Positions 17,455 to 25,870 of a stretch of DNA of 64,000 nucleotides are shown piece by piece. The notes beneath the pieces are model-generated. The model was not told where the DNA came from and ran no database searches. It saw only the letters and a program-made list of their open reading frames with translations. The DNA is taken from assembly GCA_045537555.1 (NCBI GenBank), contig JAZSPR010000069.1:1-64000 (forward strand), read 5' to 3'. How positions within the stretch are numbered: the first letter of the stretch is position 1; each line of letters starts with the position of its first letter. The stretch is from UBA1081 sp045537555. Lineage in GTDB: Bacteria > Bacillota > Clostridia > Oscillospirales > Acutalibacteraceae. The position numbers were made by a program, and so were the translations under genes.

Positions 17455-18348
17455 TTAAAGTCCTGACTTTTCTGCGATATATTTTCTTGCTTTTACTGCA
17501 TATTCAAAGGGATTAGCCTTTGCAGGATCCTGCTCTGCTTCAACAAGAACATAACCTTCGTAATCATTTTCTTCAAGCACCTTGAAAATAGGTTCAAAAT
17601 CAATTGCTCCGTCACCGGGAACTGTGAATGTACCCATTCTTACACCCTCAAGGAAGCTCAGACCGTTCTTTTTAACTTCTGCAACCACCTCGGGACGGAT
17701 ATCCTTGAGATGAACATGCTTGATTCTCTTTATGTACTTTTTAAGAACTGCCATGTAATCTTCACCGCAGTATGCAAGATGACCTGAATCGAAAAGAAGA
17801 TTGAAAAGTTCCGGGTCTGTGTTTTCCATAAGTCTGTCAATTTCTTCTGCAGTCTGTACCACAGTACCCATATGGTGATGGAATGTGAGGGTAATCCCCA
17901 TGTCCTTTGCAACCTTACCGAGCTTATTTAGACCTGTGCAGAGCATATCCCACTCTTCATCATTCATAACATACTTTTCATCAAAAACAGCCTTATCTGT
18001 ACCCTGGATTGAATGTCCCTGCTCTGAAACACCGACAACCTTTGCCCCCATTGCCTTGAGGAAGGTAATGTGCTTGATAAATTCAGCTTCTGTTTCTTCA
18101 TAAGGCTTTGTTGTAAGGAATGTTGAGAACCATGCATTGCAGATCTGAATTCCTCTGATGTCAAGATACTTATGAAGCTCATCGGGATCTTTGGGGTATT
18201 TATTACCTACTTCACAACCCGTGAAGCCTGCAAGTGCCATTTCCGATACACACTGCTGGAATGTGTTTTCAGCACCGAGGTCGGGAAGATCGTCATTTGT
18301 CCATGCAATAGGTGCTATTCCGAGTTTTACTTTATTCTTATCAAGCAT
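17455..18348 (-). CDS. iolE: Myo-inosose-2 dehydratase
   Basis: 297 residues, a xylose-isomerase-like TIM barrel. IolE dehydrates scyllo-inosose to 3D-trihydroxycyclohexane-1,2-dione. The N-terminus KLGIAPIAWTNDDLPDLG is the IolE signature. Further landmarks are FTGCEVGNKYPKDP, TLTFHHHMGTVVQT (metal-binding His), LFDSGHLAYCG and HVHLKDIRP, with VLVEAEQDP carrying the last metal Glu. It starts one base after the iolD stop, so the genes are tightly coupled. Confidence 0.93.
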   Translation of the reverse strand: MLDKNKVKLGIAPIAWTNDDLPDLGAENTFQQCVSEMALAGFTGCEVGNKYPKDPDELHKYLDIRGIQICNAWFSTFLTTKPYEETEAEFIKHITFLKAMGAKVVGVSEQGHSIQGTDKAVFDEKYVMNDEEWDMLCTGLNKLGKVAKDMGITLTFHHHMGTVVQTAEEIDRLMENTDPELFNLLFDSGHLAYCGEDYMAVLKKYIKRIKHVHLKDIRPEVVAEVKKNGLSFLEGVRMGTFTVPGDGAIDFEPIFKVLEENDYEGYVLVEAEQDPAKANPFEYAVKARKYIAEKSGL

Positions 18349-18349
18349 A

Positions 18350-20266
18350 TCAATATTTCCTCGCTTTTTTAAGATTTTCTGTTTTATTTTTATAGGCTTC
18401 CCTTACACTCTCAATTTCAGAAACTGATGCAAGACCTACATTCCACCATGCACCGTAACCGTCAGTCATCGATTTGGGAAGAACCTTAATATCTATTAGT
18501 GTTGAAACAGTCTGTTTTTTACTGTCTTCAAGGGCAAATGCCAGGTCTTCAAGAGTTTTTACGGTATATGTCTTAGCTCCGTAGCCTGCGGCACTCATTG
18601 CAAAATCCATGGGCATAAGAGCACCGAGAAGTTTACCGTTTTCATCTCTTTTTCTGAACTCTGTTGCAAGGTTTCCGATACCGTTGCTCATCTGAAGATT
18701 GTTGATACAACCAAAACCTGAGTTGTCAAAAATGAGAACATTAATTTTTGCATTTTCCTGAATTGATGTGACAAGTTCAGAATGAAGCATGAGATAACCG
18801 CCGTCACCGCAGAAAGCATAAACTTCTCTGTCAGGATGAGCAAGCTTTGCACCGAATGCACCCGAAATCTCATAACCCATACAAGAATAACCGTACTCCA
18901 TGTTATATGTATAAAGACTTTCGGAAGTCCACATTCTCTGCATATCACCTGGAAGGGAGCCTGATGCTGCAACTGCAACCGCATCTTTATCAATATTGTT
19001 TCTGATATATGCAAGTGCCTGTGTCTGAGTCAGAGCAGAGCCGTACATTTCGACAAATTCAGGAATGGTCTTGTCATAACGAGCTTCGATAAGAGGCTTG
19101 AAGTTTTCATCATATGTATAAGATGAAAGCATATCCATTTCATCATTCCATGCCTTTTTTGCATTGTCAAATTCATCTGTATATTCTGATTTATAGCCAT
19201 TTGCTGAAAGAACTTCGGTAAGTTTAAGAATAGTTGCCTTTGCATCACCGACAGCCTTTGTTGCACCTAATTTATATGCATCAAAGCGTGATGTGTTGAT
19301 TGTGACAATCTTCTTTTCGGGATAAAGAGACTTTGAAGCAGTTGTGAAATCTGAAAAACGAGTACCGATACCGATGATACAGTCTGCAATCTTTGCAACA
19401 TCGTTACCTGAGGAATTACCCGTAACACCCACACCGCCCATATTGTAACGGTTTGATGAAAATGTTGCGCTCTTTCCTGCCTGAGTTTCACTATAAGGAA
19501 TGTTGAACTTTTCGCAGAATTCAATAAGCGCCTGACCTGCTTCGGAATATCTCACACCGCCACCGCAGATGACCATAGGCTTCTTTGATGATGCAATAAC
19601 TTCTGCAATATCTTCAATTTCTTCATCGGGAGCCGTAACTCTTGTAATTCTGTGCACTCTCTTTCTGAAGAACTCTTCGGGATAATCGTATGCTTCACCC
19701 TCAACATCCTGACAAAGTGAAATGTTTACTGCACCTGTGCAAGAAGGATCTGTGAGAACACGCATTGCATTAATCATTGCAGACATAAGCTGTTCGGGTC
19801 TTGTAATTCTGTCCCAGTATCTGCAAACGGGTTTAAATGCGTCATTTGTTGTGATTGCAAGTGAATAAGGCTGTTCAAACTGCTGAAGAACGGGGTCCGG
19901 CTGACGGGTTGAGAATGTGTCAGCTGTAAAAAGAAGAAGAGGAACATTGTTTACAGTAGCAGTTGCAGCTGCCGTCACCATATTAGCTGAGCCGGGACCT
20001 ATTGAGGAAGAACATGCAATAATTCTTCTTCTGTTGTTTTCTTTTGCGTATGCTGTTGCAGCATGAGCCATACCCTGTTCATTTTTACCCTGATAAACAC
20101 GAAGTCCACCGGGATTTTCATCAAGAGCCTGACCGAGACCTACAACAATACCATGTCCGAAAACAGTAAAAATACCGTCTACAAACTTATTTTCCTTACC
20201 GTCAAAAGAAACATACTGATTGTCAAGGAACTTTACAAGCGCTTGAGCTGTTGTCATTAAAGGCAT
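18350..20266 (-). CDS. iolD: 3D-(3,5/4)-trihydroxycyclohexane-1,2-dione hydrolase (ThDP-dependent)
   Basis: 638 residues with the three-domain architecture of thiamine-diphosphate enzymes. IolD opens the cyclohexane ring to 5-deoxy-D-glucuronate. The N-terminal VDGIFTVFGHGIVVGLGQAL holds the Pyr-domain region, with the activating Glu expected in the nearby YQGKNEQGMAHAA. The central domain has GIGTRFSDFT, and the C-terminal PP domain has MGYEISGAFGAKLAHP followed by FCGDGGYLML and DNSGFGCINNLQ (the GDG-x(~24)-N ThDP motif). AAGGAGG lies 7 bases before the ATG. It follows iolB after a 12-base gap. Confidence 0.93.
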   Translation of the reverse strand: MPLMTTAQALVKFLDNQYVSFDGKENKFVDGIFTVFGHGIVVGLGQALDENPGGLRVYQGKNEQGMAHAATAYAKENNRRRIIACSSSIGPGSANMVTAAATATVNNVPLLLFTADTFSTRQPDPVLQQFEQPYSLAITTNDAFKPVCRYWDRITRPEQLMSAMINAMRVLTDPSCTGAVNISLCQDVEGEAYDYPEEFFRKRVHRITRVTAPDEEIEDIAEVIASSKKPMVICGGGVRYSEAGQALIEFCEKFNIPYSETQAGKSATFSSNRYNMGGVGVTGNSSGNDVAKIADCIIGIGTRFSDFTTASKSLYPEKKIVTINTSRFDAYKLGATKAVGDAKATILKLTEVLSANGYKSEYTDEFDNAKKAWNDEMDMLSSYTYDENFKPLIEARYDKTIPEFVEMYGSALTQTQALAYIRNNIDKDAVAVAASGSLPGDMQRMWTSESLYTYNMEYGYSCMGYEISGAFGAKLAHPDREVYAFCGDGGYLMLHSELVTSIQENAKINVLIFDNSGFGCINNLQMSNGIGNLATEFRKRDENGKLLGALMPMDFAMSAAGYGAKTYTVKTLEDLAFALEDSKKQTVSTLIDIKVLPKSMTDGYGAWWNVGLASVSEIESVREAYKNKTENLKKARKY

Positions 20267-20278
20267 ATAATAACCTCC

Positions 20279-21049
20279 TTAAACTTTTGTGAGCCATTCA
20301 TGCTCGGGAGAAACAAATCTTGTTGTTTTATACCATGGATCACCGTCAAGATGACGGATCATCCACACATAATACATATTGTAACCGGGAGCAACAACCT
20401 GCTGATGATCTTCGCCGTCATGAATAAAACATGCAGAAGAGTCAACGCTTTTGTATACTTCATCTGCATTGAAACAAGCACCGAAGCCCTGAGGTTTATC
20501 AAATCTGTAATAATATACTTCGGGCTGAGGATGATGATGGGGAGGATAGCTCGACCATCTGCCGGGTTTATTGAAGACCTCACCCATAACCATATTTGAA
20601 TAAGGAGCATTATCGGGGTCAAACATTGTGGAAACTACTCTGTGTCCTGCTCCGTCCCATTGTCCTTTACCGAATTCCTGATACAGACAATTATCGGGAT
20701 TATAAAATACAACATCAAAATCTTTATCATTGTCAGTCTGCTGAATAACAATTTCGCTGTCTTCGTCTGCTGTAACAGTAAAACGGGTATTTTTTGAAGC
20801 ATGAAGACAATAAGGCTTCATTTCAAAAGGATCTTTTCTCTTTCCGCTTTCTTTGTTGCCGTTCCATTCAAATGTAACGGCACCTGCTACAAGCAGAACT
20901 GCTGTTTCATTATCCTTTTCAAAAAAAGAAATGCTCTCCCCTGCTTTCAGATATCTGACCTTGATAGTCATAAGCATATCGGCATTTTTGCCATTCATTT
21001 CGCAAAGAATTTTTTCATTATTTTCATTTAATACGGGTACTTCAAACAT
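20279..21049 (-). CDS. iolB: 5-deoxy-glucuronate isomerase
   Basis: 256 residues, a bicupin. IolB converts 5-deoxy-D-glucuronate to 2-deoxy-5-keto-D-gluconate, the substrate of IolC. The C-terminal cupin has GRWSSYPPHHHPQPEVYYYR, whose histidines and Glu form the metal site, and the end has GYNMYYVWMIRHLDGDPW, a family hallmark. The stop codon of the upstream YdcF-like gene is directly followed by this ATG, so translation is coupled. Confidence 0.92.
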   Translation of the reverse strand: MFEVPVLNENNEKILCEMNGKNADMLMTIKVRYLKAGESISFFEKDNETAVLLVAGAVTFEWNGNKESGKRKDPFEMKPYCLHASKNTRFTVTADEDSEIVIQQTDNDKDFDVVFYNPDNCLYQEFGKGQWDGAGHRVVSTMFDPDNAPYSNMVMGEVFNKPGRWSSYPPHHHPQPEVYYYRFDKPQGFGACFNADEVYKSVDSSACFIHDGEDHQQVVAPGYNMYYVWMIRHLDGDPWYKTTRFVSPEHEWLTKV

Positions 21050-21769
21050 TTATGCACCTTCTTTATCATTTGTTAAATCACCGTTACCGCTTATGGGAAT
21101 TACATCGCCTAAATATGTCGGTTTCGGATTAAGTCTTACATATATAAATTCTTTGTTTCTTGCAAGAAATTCTCTTATTGTGTTATAGATGTTGGTATCA
21201 ATCGCATAAGGTCTTAACTGACTGTCAACTCCGTATGCTTCAAGTCCTAAATATTCCGCGACATAAATTGCTCTATGAAGATGATATTCCTGAGATATAA
21301 TTATAATTTTCTTACAGCCGAAAACATCTCTTGCGCGGTACATGGACTCATAAGTTGAAAAACCTGCGTGATCCATAAAAATATCTTCCGAGGGAACACC
21401 TTTTTCCTTTGCATAGTCCTTCATGGCGTTGACTTCATCATAATCATCCTGACCGTGGTCACCGCTCATAAGGATTTTCGGAGCTGAACCGAGTTCATAA
21501 AGATGAATACCTGTTTTAACTCTGTCTTCGAGCATATGGCTGAGTGTTGTACCGTGTACACCCGCACCGAGAACAAGAATGCAGTCAACATCGTCAAGTT
21601 CCACAGACTCTTCTGCTGTCAGAATTTTGTCTTTGGTTGTGTTGACCATATATGCATTGACACTCAATGCATATATACCGACAATAACAGCAAGACATAA
21701 CAATAAAATCAAAACTATTATCATAATTTTAAAGCCTTTCGGCAACTCGTTGAATTTTTCTTTAAGCAC
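21050..21769 (-). CDS. YdcF/SanA-like DUF218 membrane protein inside the iol operon
   Basis: 239 residues with one N-terminal transmembrane helix (IMIIVLILLLCLAVIVGIYA) and a DUF218 domain: CILVLGAGVHGTTLS, LEDRVKTGIHLYELG, ILMSGDHGQDDYDEVNAMKDY, STYESMYRARDVF and IIISQEYHLHRAIYVAEYLG. This family includes SanA, YdcF and ElyC, with roles linked to the cell envelope in other bacteria and no firm reaction. The GTG start at 21769 overlaps the iolC stop by 8 bases and has GGGGAGATGG 6 bases upstream. A longer in-frame ORF to 21916 would lie over iolC and is rejected. It sits between iolC and iolB with coupled junctions on both sides, which is not a usual iol component. Confidence 0.8.
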   Translation of the reverse strand: MLKEKFNELPKGFKIMIIVLILLLCLAVIVGIYALSVNAYMVNTTKDKILTAEESVELDDVDCILVLGAGVHGTTLSHMLEDRVKTGIHLYELGSAPKILMSGDHGQDDYDEVNAMKDYAKEKGVPSEDIFMDHAGFSTYESMYRARDVFGCKKIIIISQEYHLHRAIYVAEYLGLEAYGVDSQLRPYAIDTNIYNTIREFLARNKEFIYVRLNPKPTYLGDVIPISGNGDLTNDKEGA

Positions 21770-22778
21770 GGGCAACCATCTCCCCGTAAAGAGCTTTTTC
21801 CTCTGCAATAAATTTTTCAACTGCTTCAAGTGAAGGCATTGCAGCTGAACAACTGTGAGCAGAAACGAGCATTGATGCAGATGCTGAGCCATATTCAAGT
21901 GCTTCAATAAGTTCACAGCCGTCTATAAGTGCTCTGATAAATGATGAAGCATAACCGTCACCGCCACCGAAGCCTTTGAGCATCTGAACGGGGAAAGGTT
22001 TGATTGAATAACTGTTACCGTCATTTGTATATGCTGTTGAGCCGTCTTTACCGTGCTTGATAACAACAATCTTTGCACCGTATGAGCACCAGAGTTTTGC
22101 ACTTTCCGCATCTGTTGCACATACTCCTGTTATGGCTTCCGTAAGATCAAATTCTTCTCTTGATCCGAGAATAATATCTGCATTTCTTGCAACCATTGAA
22201 TAATAAACGGATATTTCATCCTTGTTCTTCCATGTGTAGGAACGGTAGTCAATATCAAAAATCAAAGGAACATTATTCTTCTTTGCAAGCATCATTGCCT
22301 TAAGAGCAGCCTCTCTTGAGGGAGACTGACAAAGTGCTGTTCCGGAAATAAGAAGAGCCTTTGTTCTCTTTATATACTCTTCATCAACATCATCGGGATG
22401 AAGCATAAGGTCTGCAACACCTTCACGGTACATAAGAATACTGCTTTCCGTGGGGCTTTTTATTTCAGTAAAAGTAAGACCTAAGTTTTCGCCGTTTGTG
22501 CAACGTGTGATATGACTTACATCAATACCGTCATTCTTAAAATAATTGATAACATAATCACCAAACTGGTCGTCTGAAACCTTGCCGATAAAACCGACCT
22601 TTTTACCAAGCCGTGCCATACCGACTGCAATATTTGCAGGTGAACCGCCTACATATTTATTGAAATTACTGCTCTCTGAAAGAGGTTTATTCATATCTGT
22701 GGGATTAAAGTCAATGGCAACTCTGCCGAGAGGGATAAGGTCAAATTCTTTTGTGCTGTCAAACTCAATATATTTCAT
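21762..22778 (-). CDS. iolC: 5-dehydro-2-deoxygluconokinase
   Basis: 338 residues of the PfkB (ribokinase) family. IolC phosphorylates 2-deoxy-5-keto-D-gluconate with ATP. The N-terminal FDLIPLGRVAIDFNPTDMN and VGGSPANIAVGMARLGKKVG are typical of IolC. FGGGDGYASSFIRALIDG near residue 265 is the PfkB anion-hole and catalytic motif. Here the usual GAGD is written as GGGD, with the catalytic Asp kept. AAGGAGAG lies ahead of the ATG. It is the first gene of the iolC-YdcF-iolB-iolD-iolE-iolA-iolG operon. Confidence 0.92.
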   Translation of the reverse strand: MKYIEFDSTKEFDLIPLGRVAIDFNPTDMNKPLSESSNFNKYVGGSPANIAVGMARLGKKVGFIGKVSDDQFGDYVINYFKNDGIDVSHITRCTNGENLGLTFTEIKSPTESSILMYREGVADLMLHPDDVDEEYIKRTKALLISGTALCQSPSREAALKAMMLAKKNNVPLIFDIDYRSYTWKNKDEISVYYSMVARNADIILGSREEFDLTEAITGVCATDAESAKLWCSYGAKIVVIKHGKDGSTAYTNDGNSYSIKPFPVQMLKGFGGGDGYASSFIRALIDGCELIEALEYGSASASMLVSAHSCSAAMPSLEAVEKFIAEEKALYGEMVARA

Positions 22779-22830
22779 TAATACTCTCCTTTTCCCCTGA
22801 ATATAGTCAGAAACAGGGATTATTCTATAA

Positions 22831-22856
22831 ACTTATTTAATAAGTCAATAATTGAC
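22831..22856. promoter_or_regulatory. Two overlapping palindromes in the iolC upstream region (candidate operator)
   Basis: ACTTATTTAATAAGT (22831-22845) and GTCAATAATTGAC (22844-22856) are each perfect inverted repeats and share two bases. They overlap a minus-strand TTGACT (22848-22843) that could be the -35 of iolC, although the matching -10 is poor. The arrangement suggests a regulator binding site controlling the iolC operon. Confidence 0.5.
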
Positions 22857-22934
22857 ATATTACTTATATTATAATTTGAAATAATCACTTTTATCAAGTC
22901 AAATATATCACACTTTATAGACAAATATTGCGAT

Positions 22935-22967
22935 AAAAAAAGAAAAGACACCGCAAAAGGTGTCTTT
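22935..22967 (-). terminator. Terminator of the iolJ-phosphoesterase-AraC operon
   Basis: A 9-base stem AAAGACACC / GGTGTCTTT (22944-22952 with 22959-22967) is followed on the minus strand by a T-rich run. The stem overlaps the stop codon of the AraC-family gene. Confidence 0.85.
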
Positions 22968-23745
22968 AACTGTGATGTCTGTAATTATAAGGTGTTGTTT
23001 TCATTATCTGCAAAAAAACTCTGTTAAAAGTCCTTATAGAACCAAAACCAACCTCTTCAGAAATATCTGCAATGCTTTTGTCTGTTCTTCTGAGTAGTTC
23101 GCATGCATTATTAATTCTGAGCATATTAATGTAACCGGAAAAGCTGATGCCGAGTTTATTATTAAGAAGATGCGAAATATGATATTTACTCAGATGAAGC
23201 TCCCTTGACATATCATCAAGCGTCACTTCGCCCGAGAATTTTGTAGTACAGTATTTAATTATGCTCTGCAACGTTGCCGAGTTACTTTTTATTCGGGGAC
23301 TTAAAGATAGTTTTTGAAGAATCATTGCAAGTGCATGATTAATACACCCTGCATAATATGTCTCTTTGTACTGTCCGTAATAAGCCACCGCAGAAATAAG
23401 TGTTTTTATAATATCATCATCTTTACTGAGTTTCAGAATATTACTTACAGGGATATTATCTGAAAGAATATCTTTTATACCTATGCAGCAATCAGGACTT
23501 ATGGTAAAAAGAAAATATTGCCCTTGTGAAGAACTTTCATAGCAATGTACCTGATTAGGGAAACATACAAACAAATCACCTTCGGAGATTGTCATATTTC
23601 TGTTATCAATAAAAAGATTTGATTCACCTTTTACAACATAAATAAGTTCAAGCTCTTTATGAAGATGCGGAATAGGTTTAAGGTAGTCCTCTGCCCAGAC
23701 TTCAACGTGTTTTGTTCTGTTTTCATAAACAACATTTTTATCCAC
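22966..23745 (-). CDS. AraC family transcriptional regulator with N-terminal cupin
   Basis: 259 residues. The N-terminal half is an AraC-type cupin sensor (HLHKELELIYVVKGESNLFI, DLFVCFPNQVHCYES). The C-terminal 95 residues carry two helix-turn-helix units: VTLDDMSRELHLSKYHISHL and SIADISEEVGFGSIRTFNRV, followed by the family end TPYNYRHH. The start is GTG at 23745 with GGGAGTG 7-8 bases upstream. It is the last gene of the iolJ operon and lies just upstream of the iolC operon, so it is the natural candidate regulator of inositol use. The Bacillus regulator IolR is a DeoR-type protein, so this would be a different control mode. The ligand is inferred only from position. Confidence 0.85.
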   Translation of the reverse strand: MDKNVVYENRTKHVEVWAEDYLKPIPHLHKELELIYVVKGESNLFIDNRNMTISEGDLFVCFPNQVHCYESSSQGQYFLFTISPDCCIGIKDILSDNIPVSNILKLSKDDDIIKTLISAVAYYGQYKETYYAGCINHALAMILQKLSLSPRIKSNSATLQSIIKYCTTKFSGEVTLDDMSRELHLSKYHISHLLNNKLGISFSGYINMLRINNACELLRRTDKSIADISEEVGFGSIRTFNRVFLQIMKTTPYNYRHHS

Positions 23746-23766
23746 AGGACTACACTCCCTTACAAT

Positions 23767-24906
23767 TCAATCTTTATATTTTACTTTGCGCAGACCGAAA
23801 ATTCTTACAATAAGATGTCCGCTTCCCTGAAGAAATCTTTCTCTTAAGCCTTTAATGGCAACAGATTTAGCCGTTTTATAAATGACTTCGCCTTTATTTT
23901 TGTATGATGACAGATTTTCAGGCTTATAGATATTATACCAACGGACAACCCTTGAAGTATATACAGAAGTATCGTTTTCCTCAACCTCAATAATTCTGTA
24001 ACCGTACTGCGTTGAGAAGCAGTCATCCTGATAACGGGTACTTAGTGAATTTACAATATCAATACCCTTGAATTTCACACCGAATGCATTTGTGTGATCA
24101 TGTCCCGTAAAAATTGCAAGACAATCGCCTCTTTCAACAAGAGCATCAAACTGACCGTGATTTATCGCACCGCAACAGGGAGGCTCCTTGAGTGTGCCGA
24201 AATTCTGCATTTTCGGGTCAAATCTGTAATATCCCTCGTGGTGGTAAATACCTTTATATGTATAAGGTGAAACACGGTCGACCTTTTTAAGGGCATCATA
24301 TACTTCAGGAACAATAATATGCTGAAATGCAAGCGAATAAACCTTTTTACCGTACATTTTTTCATATTCTTTGCTTTTTTCTTTATACCATTCTACTTTT
24401 TCTGCAGATGTATTGGCATATTTTCCCTCGTCATCGTAATCGCCCGAGTCAAAAATCCAAAGATTAAATTTTACTTCATCACTTCCCGATGCTAGAACGG
24501 GAACATTATATGTTCCGCAACCGTCCATTATATCGCCTTCATCAACGGAAATACTGCATGAAAATTCATTATAACAAGCCATAAGTTCCTGTCTTGTGAC
24601 TATACCTGCTTCCGAATCGTGATTACCGAATGTAAGTGCAACAGGTATATTTCTGTCCTGAAACAGTTTCATAAAACGTCTTGTTCTGTTTAAAGTTTCT
24701 TCTCTGTTATTATCTGAAGAAATTGTGTCACCAGTTACGACAGCAACATCGGGATGCTCTCTGTCAAGTGCCTGAGCAATAAGGCAAAGAGTCATTTCTT
24801 CATTATCAGAACCGATGTGTGTGTCGGTTATATGAATAATTCTCAGTTTACCGTTTTTAAATGTAAGTGGTTCTGATGTTGTTTTTTCAAAAATTAATTT
24901 ATCCAT
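23767..24906 (-). CDS. Cytoplasmic calcineurin-like metallophosphoesterase linked to iol genes
   Basis: 379 residues of the calcineurin-like phosphoesterase superfamily, with no signal peptide. Motifs in order are LRIIHITDTHIG (D-x-H), VAVVTGDTISSDNN (GD), ALTFGNHDSEAG (GNHD), LAFQHIIVPE (His) and AIFTGHDHTNAF (GHDH). All metal ligands are present. It resembles the group of yeast Dcr2/Sia1 and plant PAP-related phosphatases more than nucleases. Between iolJ and the AraC gene it could act on a phosphorylated inositol or glycerophosphoinositol compound, which is an inference from position. I prefer the ATG at 24906; an in-frame GTG at 24918 overlaps the iolJ stop and is the alternative. Confidence 0.75.
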   Translation of the reverse strand: MDKLIFEKTTSEPLTFKNGKLRIIHITDTHIGSDNEEMTLCLIAQALDREHPDVAVVTGDTISSDNNREETLNRTRRFMKLFQDRNIPVALTFGNHDSEAGIVTRQELMACYNEFSCSISVDEGDIMDGCGTYNVPVLASGSDEVKFNLWIFDSGDYDDEGKYANTSAEKVEWYKEKSKEYEKMYGKKVYSLAFQHIIVPEVYDALKKVDRVSPYTYKGIYHHEGYYRFDPKMQNFGTLKEPPCCGAINHGQFDALVERGDCLAIFTGHDHTNAFGVKFKGIDIVNSLSTRYQDDCFSTQYGYRIIEVEENDTSVYTSRVVRWYNIYKPENLSSYKNKGEVIYKTAKSVAIKGLRERFLQGSGHLIVRIFGLRKVKYKD

Positions 24907-24914
24907 TTTTGTTC

Positions 24915-25751
24915 TCACTTATTAAGAAATATTTTAATGTGTTTTTTTACATTTTCGCATACGGCATCAGCCATAGCGGGAGAAAGAGTGAAATAATCGG
25001 GTTTATTGACATTTGCTGTATATTCTTTAGCTTTATTTGCAAGTGCATCAAAACTTGCAGTAGCAATGTTGATTTTTCTGACACCGAGAGAAATCGACTT
25101 TCTGAACATTTCATCAGTAATGCCTGTTCCACCGTGAAGAACAAGAGGTGTACTGACTTTTTTATAGATTTCTTCAAGAACCTCAAAACGAAGTTCGGGT
25201 AAAACGGGATAATTACCGTGAGCATTGCCGATTGCAACAGCAAGACAGTCCACACCCGTTTTTTCACAGAATTCAAAAGCTTTATCGGGGTCTGTACATG
25301 ATATTTTATGTTCTGCAGTATCACCTTCATTACCGCCTACGACACCGAGTTCCGCTTCAACGGTTGCACCGTATTTGTCAGCTTCTGCACGAACCTGTTT
25401 AGTCAGCTCAATATTATCTTCAAAAGGAAGAAGTGAACCGTCAAGCATAACAGATGTAAAACCGTATTCAAGTGATGATTTAATACAGTCCATGGTAAGA
25501 CCGTGATCAAGATGCACAGCTACAGGAACTTTTGCATTTTTTGCAGCTGAAACCATCATCGGAGCCATAAGATGTATCGGTGACTGAATTAATCTTTTTT
25601 CTGCAATCTGAAGAATTATCGGGGTGTTCATCTCTTCTGAAGCTTTAACTGCACCGATAATCATTTCCATATTACCTACACTGAATGCACCGACTGCACA
25701 ATTGTTTTCTTCTGCCCATCTGAGAATATCTTTCATTTTTACAAGGGGCAT
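24915..25751 (-). CDS. iolJ: Class II aldolase, probable 6-phospho-5-dehydro-2-deoxy-D-gluconate aldolase
   Basis: 278 residues of the class II fructose-bisphosphate aldolase family. Zinc and catalytic motifs are VPVAVHLDHGLTMDCI (His and Asp), VEAELGVVGGNEGD (Glu), AIGNAHGNYP (His) and PLVLHGGTGITDEMF (His, phosphate loop), with KINIATASFD near the end. In an iol setting such an aldolase cleaves DKGP to dihydroxyacetone phosphate and malonate semialdehyde, which joins the pathway to glycolysis and IolA. The sequence alone could also fit a fructose- or tagatose-bisphosphate aldolase. It is the first gene of the two-gene-plus-regulator iol operon with its own promoter. Confidence 0.82.
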   Translation of the reverse strand: MPLVKMKDILRWAEENNCAVGAFSVGNMEMIIGAVKASEEMNTPIILQIAEKRLIQSPIHLMAPMMVSAAKNAKVPVAVHLDHGLTMDCIKSSLEYGFTSVMLDGSLLPFEDNIELTKQVRAEADKYGATVEAELGVVGGNEGDTAEHKISCTDPDKAFEFCEKTGVDCLAVAIGNAHGNYPVLPELRFEVLEEIYKKVSTPLVLHGGTGITDEMFRKSISLGVRKINIATASFDALANKAKEYTANVNKPDYFTLSPAMADAVCENVKKHIKIFLNK

Positions 25752-25780
25752 TATTTATACCTCTTTCATACTTTTTTATT

Positions 25781-25809
25781 ATTCTACAACGAATATATAA
25801 ATAAATCAA
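25781..25809 (-). promoter_or_regulatory. Promoter of the iolJ operon
   Basis: On the minus strand TTGATT (25809-25804) and TAGAAT (25786-25781) are separated by 17 bases, about 30 bases upstream of the iolJ ATG. Confidence 0.7.
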
Positions 25810-25830
25810 TCATTTAAATCAAATTAACTA

Positions 25831-25859
25831 AAAATCAGGACAGGTTTTTCCCTGTCCTG
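25831..25859 (-). terminator. Terminator of the AI-2E transporter gene
   Basis: A perfect 9-base stem CAGGACAGG / CCTGTCCTG (25836-25844 with 25851-25859) is followed on the minus strand by ATTTTT. Confidence 0.85.
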
Positions 25860-25870
25860 TAAAAATAATA

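Noticed and set aside
21770..21916. N-terminal extension of the YdcF-like protein over iolC
   Set aside because: It would overlap iolC in another frame with no ribosome binding site; the GTG at 21769 has a good site and leads into a proper membrane helix.
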